A stretch of 64,000 nucleotides of DNA, from positions 1,642,307-1,706,306 of the forward strand of contig VXAZ01003471.1 of NCBI GenBank assembly GCA_013399875.1, written 5' to 3'. Shown piece after piece: positions 20,892 through 35,800 of this stretch. The notes beneath the pieces were generated by a model, which had not been told where the DNA came from, searched no databases, and worked only from the letters and a program-made list of their open reading frames with translations. The position numbers and the translations under genes are program-made. This DNA is from Gymnorhina tibicen. Lineage: Eukaryota > Chordata > Aves > Passeriformes > Artamidae. Each line of letters opens with the position of its first letter. The stretch's first letter is position 1.

Positions 20892-23800
20892 TTATTGCTG
20901 CATCTTCCTGATGATCTCAGCAGACACGGGGGGATGGAAATTGATTGTGTGGTGCCGCAGGCCCTGAGCTGTCTTGTAACTCTTTCCACAGCGACATTTG
21001 AATGGTTTGCGTACGCGGATTTGTGTTCTGTGGCCGTTCTTGGCGTGGTACTTGATACCATTCACATTCTGTGAGGGAGAAGGAAAAATGTCAGTGCTCT
21101 GGTGGGCTGATGCAGGCTCTGCTTCCGGTTAAAAACTGAAAATGGATCAGCGTTATGAGCAAGATCCTATAAAGCGCCAGGAGCGCCCGCTGGGTGTTAC
21201 ACAGGGGCTGTACTCCCAAGGTACCAGGCGGGACAAGGACAATTATCTGTGTGGTTCTCAAAACTCACCTACCTGGGTAATCCTGGTTTTTATCTCCCAA
21301 TGTACGTCACTTCCCAAAGAATGCCATTTAATGGGCTCACACATGGTTGCTCTTTGTGTCCTGACATCTTTTTCATATAGCACTGACAAATCTTATTCAG
21401 AGGTTCATTTACAAGCAAACAAAGAATTGGCATGAGGAGTTGGGTCACACCTCTTTAAAGAGCTGAGACTCCCCCCATGGTGGGTCTGTTCTGTTTTGTG
21501 TCATTGTTTCTAGATATGGCTTTAAGCTCCAGCAAATTCTGATCGTTTACACATTGCCTCCAAAGAATTAACTGCAGGGAATACTTAACTCAAAGAGTTA
21601 CACAGGACACTTAAAAAAAAATCCAGAGAAGCTGCCTTCAAAATAGCTGTTGTTTGGGAATACTCCACAGCTGAAACTGGATTCCCACTAGTGCAAAACG
21701 AAGCAACAAAACACACACCCCGTTTGCACTGGCAAGGGCAGGAAAGCAGGCGACACTTCTGCCACGTCAACCAAAAACCTTACTAAACATAAATAGAAGT
21801 AATTCCCCTGTCCTCCTTCCCAGGTATTTCTGGCAGCAATGGAAGAAGCTGTTGTGATCTCAGCAGGTGTTATGATACTGTTCCGTGTAGTATACTTGAG
21901 TCTCTAATCTGCTCCCACTAAAAGGGCTTGCATTTTTGGATGAATAAGCAAAGGCATACTGTCTTTCATTTGAGCTTCTCCTAGGATAAAACCAAAGACG
22001 ATAGCACTTGTGACAAAAACAGACAGTTCCAAGGCTCTCTTGTGTTCTCTCTAAAGTTTCCAGATACGTATCTCAGTACTTTTTTAAAGATTAAAAAAAA
22101 AAAAGGCTAAAAAGCTAAAATCAACTAACAGCCTGGATATTAAACAACCCACTCAATTAGGTCTTAGAGATTTTGTCTTTGCTGAACCACTGCCTGGTGT
22201 TACACGTAACAGAAAGTCCCCTTGGCTCTTTAAACAACAAGTTTATCAATGTGCAGCTTACAGTAAGTGGAAGCTCCAGCTTGGAACTCACAGAAAAACA
22301 GTCTCAAATATCCACCCTGGAAAAGGGGTGCGAGACTGCAAGCAACTGCTCTGCCCTCAGATTCACACTCTTCTCCTCCAGAGCATCCAGGCACTGAATC
22401 CTCACCTGAAGTTGCAAATCCAGCCTCTGAATTGTCCTTTACACCCTTAAAAACGCTGGACAACCCCCGCACAGCTGTCTCCTTAGATGGGGGAGCTGAG
22501 AATCCCCCATCTCCAACACCAACCAGACACAGGAACACGAGCCGTCAGGGCAGGGTTTGTCTGGGCGCAGAGCACTCAGAGGAGGCAGAAAGCTGTACCA
22601 CAACTCCAAGAGCACATCGAAGCTACACATCAGCCTCAAGAGCAGTCAAGTGAATTCTCTGTAAGTAATCTGAGATCCTGGGGCAGCTTTTGGATCATCT
22701 TGCACATAGTTTCAACCTCCAGCACCCACAGAACCTTTGGGGTGAGGGGGCCGGGACTGCCACTGGATGGCACGAGGACTTCATAAGGCATCTGTCATCA
22801 TCTGTGTACCTTTAAGGACCTGTGCCTTCAAAAGATGAGGAAATCTGGGGGTGACCTGCTAAACTTTTGCTACTGCAGTGAAATTTTTTAAAAAAGCCCT
22901 ATTACCTATAATAACAATATTTTCCTAACAAAAACCTGTTCCTGTTTAAACTTTTAAATTTTCTAAGAAACCACTTCTAGATACTTTTGAGCTACTGTCA
23001 GTTGCTACAGATGCCATAAATCTGCAATCACAAATACCCTCACTATGCCATGCCAATGGTACACCTCTCCTGATCCAGATTTTTTAACGATCCATCAGCC
23101 CCAGTACACCCCATGCTTTGGTGAAGGGGGGAAGGTATTTTCAGGCCGAAAAATTTAAGGAGGTGCTAAAGCAGAAACCTACGTGGGATGAACTGGGCCA
23201 TGGAAGGTTTGAAAAACAGTAACCACGCAGAGCACGAGGAGCTTGTGTAATGTGAAATTTGAGCTGTACTTCTGTCTAAAAGGAAACTGCTGTTAGAATT
23301 ACAGTGACTCTTCGGCACTTTTTCCACTGCTGCAATGTAAACACTTTGTTGTACGTCTGGGCTGAGTTTGCTGAGGTACAGCAAAAGCCACGGCCAAACT
23401 CGTACATCACTTTTATTGCTCTGGTTACTTAGGTTGCTCACTATTTACTCTCACAGATGACTGAGGAAGAAGATGGCAGTAGAGAGAAGGGCACTCTGAA
23501 AGTCTTGAACAGGAGGAAACAATTATTAACCTGGGATCAGATCAGGAGGCGATAGAGAAGTTTAGACTGGCACTACCTGGTTTGCACGGACACAAAGGCC
23601 TTTGTTGGGCAGGGCCCCTTTTGCACGGCAGGACTCACAAAGGCACTACACTGCAGAGGACTTGCCAACCCCACTTCAAGTAGGAAAAGACACCTCAAAA
23701 GGATGGTTTGAGAGACTTCTTGTTTCAGCCTTGGACATTCATACACGTTTTTGTACTCTTGGCTCTTCATCCTTAAATTTTCTTTGTGGGTCCGGTTCCT

Positions 23801-26800
23801 CTGTTCAACTTGCAAGCTCTGCTTGCTCCTTTCTTTCAAGTAAATTCCCTTGTTTCCCTCCCACTTCAATATTCTCCTTCCCTAAGCTCTGCTGGGTCTC
23901 ACCACTCATAGGTCAGCCTTTCTGGGGGTTTGTGCCACCTGACAGGACCCTCATCCTTTCACCTGCCAGACAGACGAGCCCAATGCCTCGGCAGCCTCGG
24001 AAGTTTCACTTCTCCTCTTGCCCAACGCCAAAGAAAAGTCATGGATATAAGCTACATTCTGTATGCACTGAAATCTATTATTCTTTTTATTACTAAATGT
24101 GCACAAACTAGAAATTTATCTAGTATTTATCCTAAATACTCTAGGGTTTTCTCTATGCTAGCATACATGCATTATTTGTGGGGTTTGTTGTATCTACTGT
24201 GTCTCAAACTTCATTTGCTCTTTGGATGTTGCCTAAGTTTATCTACATCTTACACACATTTTCAATGTCCTTCTCCAGTGCTAGAGACCACTCAGGGGGT
24301 ATTGAATAAAAGGAAAACTAATGAACACCTTCATAAATCCCCATTTTAGCTCCTACAGGTGGTATTCTGCAAAGCACATTAACTACTTGATATCCATAAA
24401 CTTCTGGACAGGGCATCTAAATTTGGATGTAAATCCAAAGTCTGGTGAGGGTGAACTCCACAGAAACAAGGATAATACCTTTGGGTTCCTTTGAATCACA
24501 CAGATGATTTTCTAAAAATCAAATTTCAGGCATCAAAGATGAATCACAGGAATAAAAAAATATCCATAAATGGAAAACTATAAAGTAATTATAACTTCAT
24601 TTCTACCTCAGTAAGCATAATTAGAGAGGAAAGCCAGCTTCAGAACTTCAAAGACTTGTGTTTAAAGCATCTAGAAGTCAATGTGTTTCAGGTTCATTTA
24701 GCTGTTTCTGACTATCCCACAAAGAAATTTACATGTAATTTAAAGAACAATATTTCCCCCAGGATCTGTGGCTTCTCAAGAAAATCTATGTTAGATTATA
24801 CAGAGTACCAATACATATTATAAGCAAACAATTTTTTAAAATAAAGTTCCTGAAGAACAACGTAATGTTTATGACTATTTGCACTACTTATGGGAAAGCG
24901 CCAGGAGACAGCAGCTGGGCAGGAGGCCAGCAGGGGCTTCTGATACACATCTGGGCTTGTGTATAAACATGTTCTCCTTACAGTTTCCATTGTCCGCCCC
25001 AGCCCACTCCTTGGGAGTATTTGTTGTACTCATTCTTGTCTTATTTACCTTTCCATAATGACTTTTCAGTGCAGAGGCCATCTCTTATCCTTGAACATTG
25101 TTTGCAAAAAGGTGCCCCATCTCTACTGGGTCCTTTAAGCAGTACTGTAATACAAATAAAATCTCTAAAAATACCATTCTGCTTCTCAAACTTACGTCAC
25201 CTAAGGCCAGACAAAAGAAAACTGTGTATATCCTCCTTTCCTCCTCGCTCCCTAAAGGAATGCATCCTTTCTCAGCCGTAAAGTGAGCCTGGCAGTTACT
25301 GTATGTGCATGTCTGTGTTCCTGTTTGGAGCACTATAATTGTTTTACAGTCCTGACTGTGATTATCCAGTACCCACCAGAAAATCCCAGGGCTTTGATCA
25401 CAGGACTCCCTACCCAGACTCTGCAAATAATTGGTCAGACGAGTGGGTTAAGCAGAAGGAAGATAAAGAGGAAACAAGAAACACAGCTGACACAAAGCTA
25501 AAAGGAAGGAAACAAAGATAAAAATGCAAAAAGAAAAAAAATAGGCTGAAAATAAAAAAAGGGAGGAAACAGAGCCCAGAGAAAAGAGAATGAGGTGAGG
25601 CAGAGTTTAAGGAAATGTGTTTTTCTATCGGGACTAAACAGAGGTGAGTCTCTTAGGAGAATACGGTACTTTTTATTTGCTGCTGCTCCCTGTCAGCCCC
25701 TCTAAGGGTCATTAATTTGTTCCCCCACCCGGCTGCTCTACCATTAATGCAGTACAAGATACCCCTTATAGACAGTCCTCATGCATTTGAGATGAAGGTA
25801 GTGAGATAGCAGAAGCAGGCACAAACAGCTTGCTCATTTGGGCAATAAAAAGACAGAGGGCTGGCAGTCAAACAGAGAACAGACAGGATATAGCAAATTA
25901 CAGGGTTCTCCTTCCAGCCTTTGCCATTAAGTGAATGTTTTCTACAATGCATAGATGCCCTCTGGGCACATGACTTCTAACAATCATCATGGCTTGTTTG
26001 CTTCCTGAGCTAGGGATTTAGTTTTTTATACCATACCCTCCATCTGGCACAGCTCCTACCACATGCAAGGGAAGTACTGATCTTCAATAATGTGAGTTTA
26101 TCTGCAAAGTAATACTTGCAAGTAGTCCAAAACCATCTTTCCCTCTACCCTGGAGATGGTGTTCAGTTTTTTCTGTAACTGGGCAATAAGCACTACGTAG
26201 TTCAGGATAATCTCAGCAAAAAGACTTGTATATCACTAAGAAAACGGCATGCTGCTTTCTTGTCCATGTTTTATGAAACAGTGTTGTCAGGGTTAAGTGG
26301 TCTGTACAGGAACCTGAGTCTTGTGATTTGCTGCTGTGGGAGCTGCTGCAGCATCACTGAAACAGATTTTCATCCACTACATGGTTTCATGCACAGTTTC
26401 TCCACTCTTGCCACAACTGTTTTATCTCAAGTGCTATTGGCCTTCCTATATTTCTATTTCATATTTCTGTTCTCTTTTAAGTCCCTACTTACCAGTTATT
26501 TAAAGGACAAGCCATAAAATACAACTAGTGAAAAACCGACCCAGCCACCAAGGTTTTTCTAGGGTGTAGGGTCAGTGGTTGGATTTTCCAGTAGTTCATG
26601 TAAAAACTTTAGAAAATGACTTAGAGGAAGTGTGCCAACACACTACTTCCAGTCCCAAATGTGAGTGGATAGAGAATACCATACCGAAGTGCACGATGTT
26701 CAACACAATTTCATCTGTCTCTGCACCGATGCACGTGAAGCAACACTCCTGTAACATCCTGGCATGTTCTACATTGGCCAGCTCAAGGTTCCAGTTTAGA

Positions 26801-29800
26801 AATGCTTCACTCACATAAAGAGACAAATATTTCTCATGATGGAGAGCAATTAAAGAACGGGGTGGGGCGGGGGGGACAGGGAATTGTTTCCCAGGATGTC
26901 ACGCAGAGGGATGCAAGCCCTGCACGTGGGGTCACTGACAGCTGTGCAGGCAGGTCACGGGAACTCGGACCCAGGACAGAATGATGCCAGAATTTCTCCA
27001 AGATTCTGCCTTCCCGAGGTGAATTCTGACCTGCACGATGTTAACCCCTACATTCCACACATCATCTTTATCAGAAAATGCACCCTGGGCACCATCGCAC
27101 TAAAGACGAGGCGGTATCTCTAGCAGTTAAGCAGAAGGAATTCTTTCTGGCACAGATGGACAGAAGCTTCTAATTTCATGTTTCTGAAAGGGACCCAAGA
27201 GATTATTTCGCTTGTAGTACCTCCCGCATTCTGCAGTTAATTTGTCTAAATAATAGAAAGCTCGTTAAAATGTGTACAGCAAAAGAGTTGCTATATGTAA
27301 TCTCTCTTGACAGACAGACATCCCTTGTAAAACTGATAAACTTGGCTGTGCTTGAGAGGAAACCAGTGAATAAAATATTCTGCTAAAATATCACAAAAAT
27401 AATTGTGACAAGTCTATTAAATGAGAATACTGCAATGATTTTAGAGGCTTCCCCCACCACCTACACCAGCAGGAAATGAGGTAGGTCTGCACTACTACTT
27501 ACCTTATATCTTTTTTTACATCCAGGAACAGGACAGGCAAAAGGTTTCTCATCCCCTCCATTCATGCACATTGAACTAAGGATAGCTTCAGAGCTGATAG
27601 CACTTTCTGTAGTCCAGGACTCATCACTGTCTGATTCTTCATAGTCTACTTCCTCCTCATCATATTCACTACCTAGAAAAGCAGGGTAGTCAGATAAAAC
27701 AAGAATAAATAAGAGCACAGCAAGATAACTCATTCTGCATTTATTACATCAGCTACAGTGACTTGTAATTTCCCCACTTTTGTCTTTTCTGGAAGACAGT
27801 CATTTTAAATTTTATAACCCTATCTTTCTTGTAGTTATTTATTCCTTCATAAAGACACCAGTGGTTCTTTTTCTAATAACCAGCACAGGCATTATTAATA
27901 TATCTTCATAAACTGTTAACTGCATGGCACAGAAAGTTCAAAGGACTGATTTTAAAATGCAGTTTCATTGCTTCTCAAACACCAGGATTCTTCCGTCTTT
28001 CCCAGTGCCCGAACAGAAATGTGCTCCCTCCCCTCCTCCAATTAAAGCTAATTTTAAGGCATTTCTTTATGCAATACAATACTGAAGAGTGTAATTCTAC
28101 AGATCATAAACAGGGTAAAATAATATGTTGACAAGTCCTAATGCATTTACTAGCCCTTTGGAATTAATAGGAATTATAGCACAACATTAATAAGAATTAT
28201 ATTGTAGCAATTATAGTTGTGAAATTCATTCCCTCAGGTGTGGGTATAAATTGCATTGTGTGGCTGCCCTGAACAGACCGCATTATGTTCCAGATATGCT
28301 ACGACAGCCATCTGAGCAGCTGGTGCTGAGTTTATTTATTATTTTTAATTGCAATAACTATTAATGAAATCCTCTGAAGAAGTTAAATGTGAAACAAGAG
28401 AAATTAGAAAAGCAGAATTCCAACTGTAAAAATACAGTTGAAAAAAGAAAAGCAGGGGAGGGAAGAGCCACAGCTGATTAAAAAGAAAATATATGCACAG
28501 AGGGAGAGAGAGGGAAAGCTGAGGGAAACTTCTGTGGTGTCAGCAGGAGGTGGTGCTGTGTTTCCCCTCCCCTTTCTTCTTTCCCTTTCCCAGCTCTGCT
28601 AAATTTTATCCTGTCTGCTGAAAGACAATTTGGCTCCAAGTGCTGGAACAGCTCCCGCTATTAAAGACAGTTATGTGACACTCGCATGGCTCTCCCCTCA
28701 TGTGCCCTTTCAGTGCACGGCTCTGAGCAGCTCTACCCGCCGAGGGGAAAATGCAGACAGATGCCTCACGAAATGACCTGAATTCGCAGCGAAAATCCAT
28801 CCTGCAAAGCACAATGGGTTCTTAGGGGTGTTTCTGCTTCTGGTGAAACTCCACACTTGTCATCTCTTTGGACTCCCCCTTCCCCAGCATTCCCAGTCAG
28901 ACTCAGCACTGAGTAACAACACGTGGCAGCTGACGGCTGCCAGCACCCAGGGCTCCTGAGCTTTGGTCAGGACAGATGTCAGGCTGTCCACATTTCTTTC
29001 CCGTGGCTCCCATCTGCACAGGGTGGTGTGCAGATGAGGACAGAGGGGTGGTTTCCCACCAGCGACAACTGTCGACATGAGCGCACGCACAGGCCCTGCA
29101 GCACATCTGGAAAACTCTGCCCTGCTGACTGTGGCTCCTCATCCCACTCCGAATGAGCAAGAGCCAAAGAAAGCATTTTTGACCTCTTAAAATATTTCTG
29201 AACTCTAGGAACAGTTAACCTAAAATGAAGTTAAGAGTTGTTATAGTTTAATTAACTAATAAAAAAATGGAGGCAAAACCACAGCTCTGCTTCTACGATT
29301 TCCTGCCGTTGATTGTATCTTGATGGAAAAAATTCCTCAAGCTGTTCCTTTCAAACCTTTTAGCTCAGTGGGGTTTTTAAAAAGCAAATGAAACAGAAAA
29401 CCCTATTGTAAATACACATATGCACTCCTAGGATGACAAAATATACAATTCTAAACACTGATACCAACAATTTCTGCCTTTATAATCACCCCCCTTGGGA
29501 GCCCCCTTAAGAGCATGTGATTTCCGCCCAAATAGGATTTTGTCCTCCCGAAGAAAACATCATTTGAGACATCTCTTATGGACACCACTCCTTTTAGTGA
29601 TGATAAGGAGTATGCTTTCATAAAGCAACAATCAGTGCTCTTTAAAACTTAATATGCAATACGATGTGTAGAAGAAGTGAAACACAGAACAGTGGGGAGA
29701 AGCTGCAGTCAGTACTATAATGCATTTCCTTAGGTTTTCCTAAAGGGATTAAGGGGTGCCCTTTGAATTTTTCTAGTAACTTTGTAGAGTAAGATCCAAT

Positions 29801-32800
29801 TCTGTAAAAATGTTTGTCTATACTTCACTCAAAGGCAGTCTCAGTGAAGGAGAGAGACAGAAGAGACCGAACTGTGTGTGTAAGCACCTCTGAGATCAGA
29901 CCATCCTTACAGTTTTCTTTTCACTGGTTTACCTGAACAAAAATGCAAGATTTGGTCTAGTACACTCAAAACAGTTCTTTAACCAGTATAAGCAAATGCT
30001 CCATTGTCTTAAGTTTTAAAATTCAGATGTCACTACAGATTTTACAAATACAATGAGCTTTTTCATACGAATGACCATATAAATATGTGTTTCTTCTTCC
30101 TCATAACAGTAATACTAATGGTGCTGTACGACTTCTTATGAAGCTGGAACTGCAGTCTATCACTGCTTTTATCTAACAGTGTCCTACTGCACTCAACTGC
30201 TTCTACTCTCTTAAAAAAAACCAAAAAACATTAGAAATCCCAAAATGTATTTAAAAGGGTCTTAGTATAAGGAAAATGCAAAAAAATTTACTGCCTTGAA
30301 AAAAAATCGTTAGCAATAAAAATTCAGCCTTAAAATAATTATGTTGTTTCAGTTGTTATAGGAAAACAACACCGATTTAGTCATGCTTTTAACTGATTCT
30401 GCCTCAGAATTTAATTTCCTCAGTTGTCAGTGTCTAAGAGCAGCAACCCATGTGGTGCCTCACGGACTGCGCGCAACACATCAGAGAGGGGGGAAATAAA
30501 ACAAGAGGAAAAACAAAAAGCGCAACGCGCAGGTTGGCGCTGCCATTATAAACAGCCCCTGGATGAGGTATTTTAATTAAGCGGTGCAGGCTGAGCACGG
30601 TGGCTTTGCGAGGCCGTTCCCAGCCGGAGCAGGAGGCGCTGGCCCTGGGCTCCACGTCAGGTGTACAAAGGGCAACCCGAGCCGGCGCTGCCCCGGGAGC
30701 AGCCGAGGGGAAGCGCACGGCAGCGCGCTTTGATCCAGATAGACTCAGTTAATTGCTTGCCTTTTTTTAATTTTTTTTTTTTTTTTTAAAAAAAACTTGG
30801 TTGGTGTTTCGCAATTGTATCTGTAAATATTTACCTTTTTTAAAAGGAAAAAAAAAAAAAAAAAGCACCTTCGCATCTAGCCTACGGGCTGTTCCAGGGT
30901 GTGACAACTGCGTGACTCGGGGCCCCGCTGCCCTCCGGGCACTGCGCTGAGCCGCTCCTGCAGCACGCGTGCCAACGGCTCTACCCTTTCTCCTCACTCT
31001 TGGAAAGCACACTGAACGTTCCCCCCACAGCTATTCAAAGGAAGAATATCAGAATTAGGCTTCAGAAGGCTGAATAGCAAAAAAAAAACCTCCCCCAAAC
31101 TGAATAGCAAAAAAAAAACCTCCCCCAAAACTCGACAACACACAGTTCTCTAAGACAAAGCATCTAAATACCTGCCTGATACAGAAGCACATGCTTTCAG
31201 CAAGGCACCGGACAAATATACAATATTATTACCATAACTAAATACTAGTTCTACCACAGCAAAAAACCTGCTCTCTCTCTCTCTCCTCTGGCAATGCTTT
31301 TTCTGAAGCTCCTTGCTAGCTCATTGCTCTTTAACATAATATCCAGTTTCATCATCTGGCTTTCATTCAGAGACCTACACAGTTCTACCTTGGCCTAACC
31401 TAAACCACTGCTTTCTTATCCAAATAACTCAGTAACATCTTCTTAATACTGCACCCGCCCTCGCATGCAATATTCCCTCAGTCCTGGCCCACAAAGCCAT
31501 TTCCCCACTCCTCACTCCAATGGCCTTGCCAAAAGACTCACTTCATCTGTGCTGCCCCCAGCAGATCAAAAAATGAAACAAAACAAAGGCAAGGAAAGAA
31601 TGCTAGTTTAGCTTTTTTTTCTTCCCTGCAATTTTCCATGCTGAGACAATGCCACTACTCCACCAGGCACAGCTCACACAGGATGCCATACTGGAGCCAG
31701 GTATCACATAAAATTACCCGTTGTGAGAAGCCACTGAACATACTGGGTCACAAAGAGTTCCAGCAAGTTATTTCTCTTGTAATTTTCACACTGCATTTAA
31801 ACAACCCATCACAAATGAAGAGGCTGTCTATGTCACAGCCAAAAGTAAAGACATGCACAAGAAGGGATTATGATTACTGCCTGCAAGGTAAGAAGCCTTT
31901 GTTGTTTGACAAAAAGCAAAACTGACCATAAAGACTTGGTCTACACCTCTGCTGCCAGTCAGTTTTGCTATCAAAATCAGTGAGAATGTCACTTAATCCT
32001 GCAGCAAAGATCTCACCTCTTCAGTGCCCATCTACTACTTTTTCATTTTCTAGTAGATGAAGTCAGTAATTTAAAGAGCTCAGAAATGCTTTGCAGAGAG
32101 CTAATTCGTTTGACATTCTGGAATAGCCAACATCTGAGCTACACTGCTGAAAATCTGGGGCTTTATCTTTTATGTTTCTGGGGTTTATTCTGTATTCACA
32201 TCACGGTAGCCAAGATAAATTCTGCCTTTTGCATGAACTGAGAATTTATTCTATCGTGAGATTTACAGAGGATTTTTCCCTGAACTTTAAATGAATCTTG
32301 GTTCTAGCAGGTGTACAGTATTTGTTGTTACATTGCTTTTCAAATCTAAAGACTTCTCTGCTGTGCCTTTAAATATCAAAAAGACAAAGCTGATTAAAAC
32401 CAGCAAAAGCTGTGTGTGCCATTTTAATGAGGAGGATCTATCTTGACCTCTGAGCAAAAACATTATGAGTTCTTCCTTTCTCCTCCCATGAAGAAAAACA
32501 AGCCCAAAACATCCTTGCCAATTATTTTTGTGACCAGAGAGCATACATTTAAGTATACAATGAATAACTATGAACAAATAGCTTACTGCAGTGGGAACCA
32601 ACATTGCTAGTGTCACTGAAAGTTCATGGTAATTCCAAGTATTTCTCATAAAAATTCAGCTTCACACTTTGTCCCGTGCGGGACTTGCAGTTTGTATTTC
32701 ATAGAAGCAGTTTTATGAGAGCACTTCTTATGTTAAGAACTTTGCATTCCCATATACTGCGACAGTTTCCTTGATAAAAAAAGGGAATTATTAATATTAT

Positions 32801-35800
32801 GTGAATTTTGGGTTAACACTAAAGCACATTTATGGATTTGTCAGACTTCTTCCCTCTGTGCCCATGGATGCACACAGCCTCCTCCATACTTGCAAGCAAG
32901 GGCAGTGTTCCTACAGCTGATACTCACTGCTGATCTAAAGACATAGCAAGTCATTCAAAATGAAATATTCTTCCTTTATATAAAGAACAGGAAATAAATG
33001 CTAGGGGCAATGAAATACAAACCAGTTAAATACCAGCTGCTATGCAAGTCTTTAGTCTAGAAGCTGGAGCAGGACTCTCAGCTGAGAGCAGGTATGGGTA
33101 GCACAGTGCACTGGCTCTGTGAACTCCAGCAACGAATGTCAGACACTGGATCATCCAGCCAGACTTAGGCCAGGGTCTTTGCTTGCTTGCTTGTTTTGGT
33201 GGCTGCGGGCAGAGGGGACTCAGAGGACAGAAAGCAGTTCTCAGTCTTTGTGAAAAGTCCGCTCAGATTAATTTCTTACATTTTCAAAAATACTTTTACC
33301 ATTCATGTTCACAAAGATGATGCAGGCACAACTGAAGAAAACCCAGAGAAGTTTAACAGAGCACTGTGCGGTGCTACAGACACTGGCATTTTAGATAGCA
33401 AGCGCAATTCCAGTGTTGGGATTAAGCACCTAAATACAGCAAGCACTGGGTTCACCTCAGTGAAGGCTGGAGCCGTTCTCCAGCACATGGGCACAAGCAC
33501 ACGCAGTTGAGTTTTTGCTCTTCTCCCAGTAAATATTTCTGATGCTCATTTCTGGGCGAGGAGAGGCAATTCTGTTCTCAAAGCCAGCTGCATGCTTGGA
33601 ACTTTGCTGTCACTGGCGGGAGCTGATTGAGATGGTTACGGTTTTGTCAAACGGGCGCTTGCCAGGGCTGGCAGAGGCCTCCATCCGTCTTCACAATCAC
33701 AACAGAGCCATCAAAATAGCAATTATGAGTTGTTACTGCCTCGGGGGCGCAGGGCTGTCCCGCTGGCCGCTGCCAGCCCTGCACAGTGCATCCCGCAGGC
33801 TCTGTGGGCTGTGGCCGCCGCTGCCGGCCGCTCCCGCCAGGAGCAGTCCCTCATCCTGCCTTCAGCTGTCACCGCTGCCAGCATCCTCCTCTTTCCCACG
33901 ACACCAGTCAGAGCAGGATTTGGCCAGAACAATGTCTTCTGGAGAAACCACCCTTCCTTTTCTCTTTTCCAGTCCTCCCCTAGCTCAGATCAAGTGTCAA
34001 GCGCTAAATAATGAGCTGTTAGAATGTATTACTGCCCAGAAGAACGAATCTTCTATTGTCTGTGGCTGGAGCAAGGCTCAGCTAATGAATAAGCACCGAG
34101 AGAATTCCAAAAATGTACCTTCTCACATAATGATGTGAACATGGATTCAAATACAAAGAACGGTATGGTTTTTATCATTATTTTTGGGCACGAGGCACTT
34201 AAAAGCACTAGAGAAAATAAGTTAGACAAAAAAAACCCCAAAATCTTTTTTGTGTTTGTTTGCATCATTTGAGGACTAGCTTTCAGAACACACTTTCAGA
34301 TCTCCACTGCTATACCAAAAGAGGGAACATTTAAGCAACTAAGGTTATGGGTAGGTGTTTCTGGACATCCTCTCCCCTCTCTTGCAGTCAAATGGCAACT
34401 CTGACTTGCACAGACACAGACACAGCCTGAAAAGATCCTTCCCACAGCTGTTTTGGAGGGTGGTACTTCAAACAGGATGAACCCACACATAGTTACACAT
34501 CCAGTCCATGGAGCACCCTGGTGTTTTAAATGAAATAGTAGATAGGTCAGTTCCAGCATTTCACACCAACTGCAGTTTTCATTTCAATGCTCTCAGTGTA
34601 AGCTCATACTGAATTTTAAGTGACTGAAAAGGTATCCCATTACAAGGTTTGAATTCACTTTGGAAAGCATGCTGACACTCCTACAGGTAAAACACAAACC
34701 TGAATAACATTGTATTTTGGTATAGAATTATTTTGGCTGAGCTAACCTATACGGGAAACCACCCTAAAATGTTGTAGGTTAAGCTAAAATGATAAAGGTA
34801 CAAAATAAACATAAAGTTTTTTATTTAAAGTGCTACAAGTATGACATTAGTGCTATATATTCTTATTCACTGTCAGGAAAACGGAGAACTATTTACACAT
34901 GAGATCTGCTCTCCATTTTGGGTTACTAGAGAAACAGCACTAACACACTCAGGTTAAAAAAAAAAGTAGCCCTCCAGAGCCAGAACTGGGGTTGGTGGAG
35001 CAGCTGGATTCAATCTAGCCTTAGGAGCAACTGTGTGCCATTTTCTTTCTTGATATATCTGTATCTTGGTACTGGTATAGCAAAGAACAGTCTTTAAAAC
35101 TAAACCGCTGTAAATCCCAATCTAAAGTTTATAAATCCACTTGCACACCTATATAAGCAGATATTTTACAACTTATTGAATGTATAAATGCAAATAAAAC
35201 ATACATGTAATAAGATAAATAAAAAAAAAATCCCCCCACTTCCAATTACTTGTGGAACAGCAACTAATCACAAAAACATGCATGTAAAGAACTGATTCTG
35301 GAAAAAACAGTCAACTGATACCACGGCATGTGTTTTGTAGAGCAGGACTTTCTGAGAACGCTGCAGAGGTGCTAAAGCAAATTGTTATAATGTCACTGCA
35401 CAATGTGCTGTTGAGGTTTTATGGTCACACTGCGCCAATAGTCTCGGGAAGTTATTTTGCATTCTTATATAAACTTTTCCCCCCAATCCTGTTTTTCACA
35501 AAAAAGGGCTTTCAATAATGTACAATCTTGTGTTTATACACAGTACAGGAAAAACATGATAAACCCAAGAACACAATCTCTACTTTAAACATATTTTAAA
35601 ACTAGATTTCTACAACTTCAAGTAAACAAGAATAAGCTGTTAAACACTCACCAAAAAAGAGCATAACCTTCCTGTAATTAAATGGCAGTGTTTTACATGG
35701 CACTTTTTAAAAATCATGAAAATAAAAAAAGTAAATAAATAAATCAATCCAGCAGACCCCTCCCAACCTGAGGCTTAACCTGCAAATTAATGTAACAGTA

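Larger units (their letters stand above)
21069..27502 (-). other. JAZF1: JAZF1 intron 4
   Basis: Donor GTAAGT just below 27503 and acceptor CACAG just above 21068. It contains a G-quadruplex motif (26859-26881) and a purine-rich stretch (about 25450-25610). The overlapping frames at 22230-22786 and 23573-24349 arise in higher-GC sequence and have no recognisable domain. No transposon recognised. Confidence 0.9.

Noticed and set aside
22230..22786. Overlapping open frames of 95-128 codons on both strands
   Set aside because: A higher-GC intronic patch with few stops. No domain, no splice consistency, and both strands are open alike.
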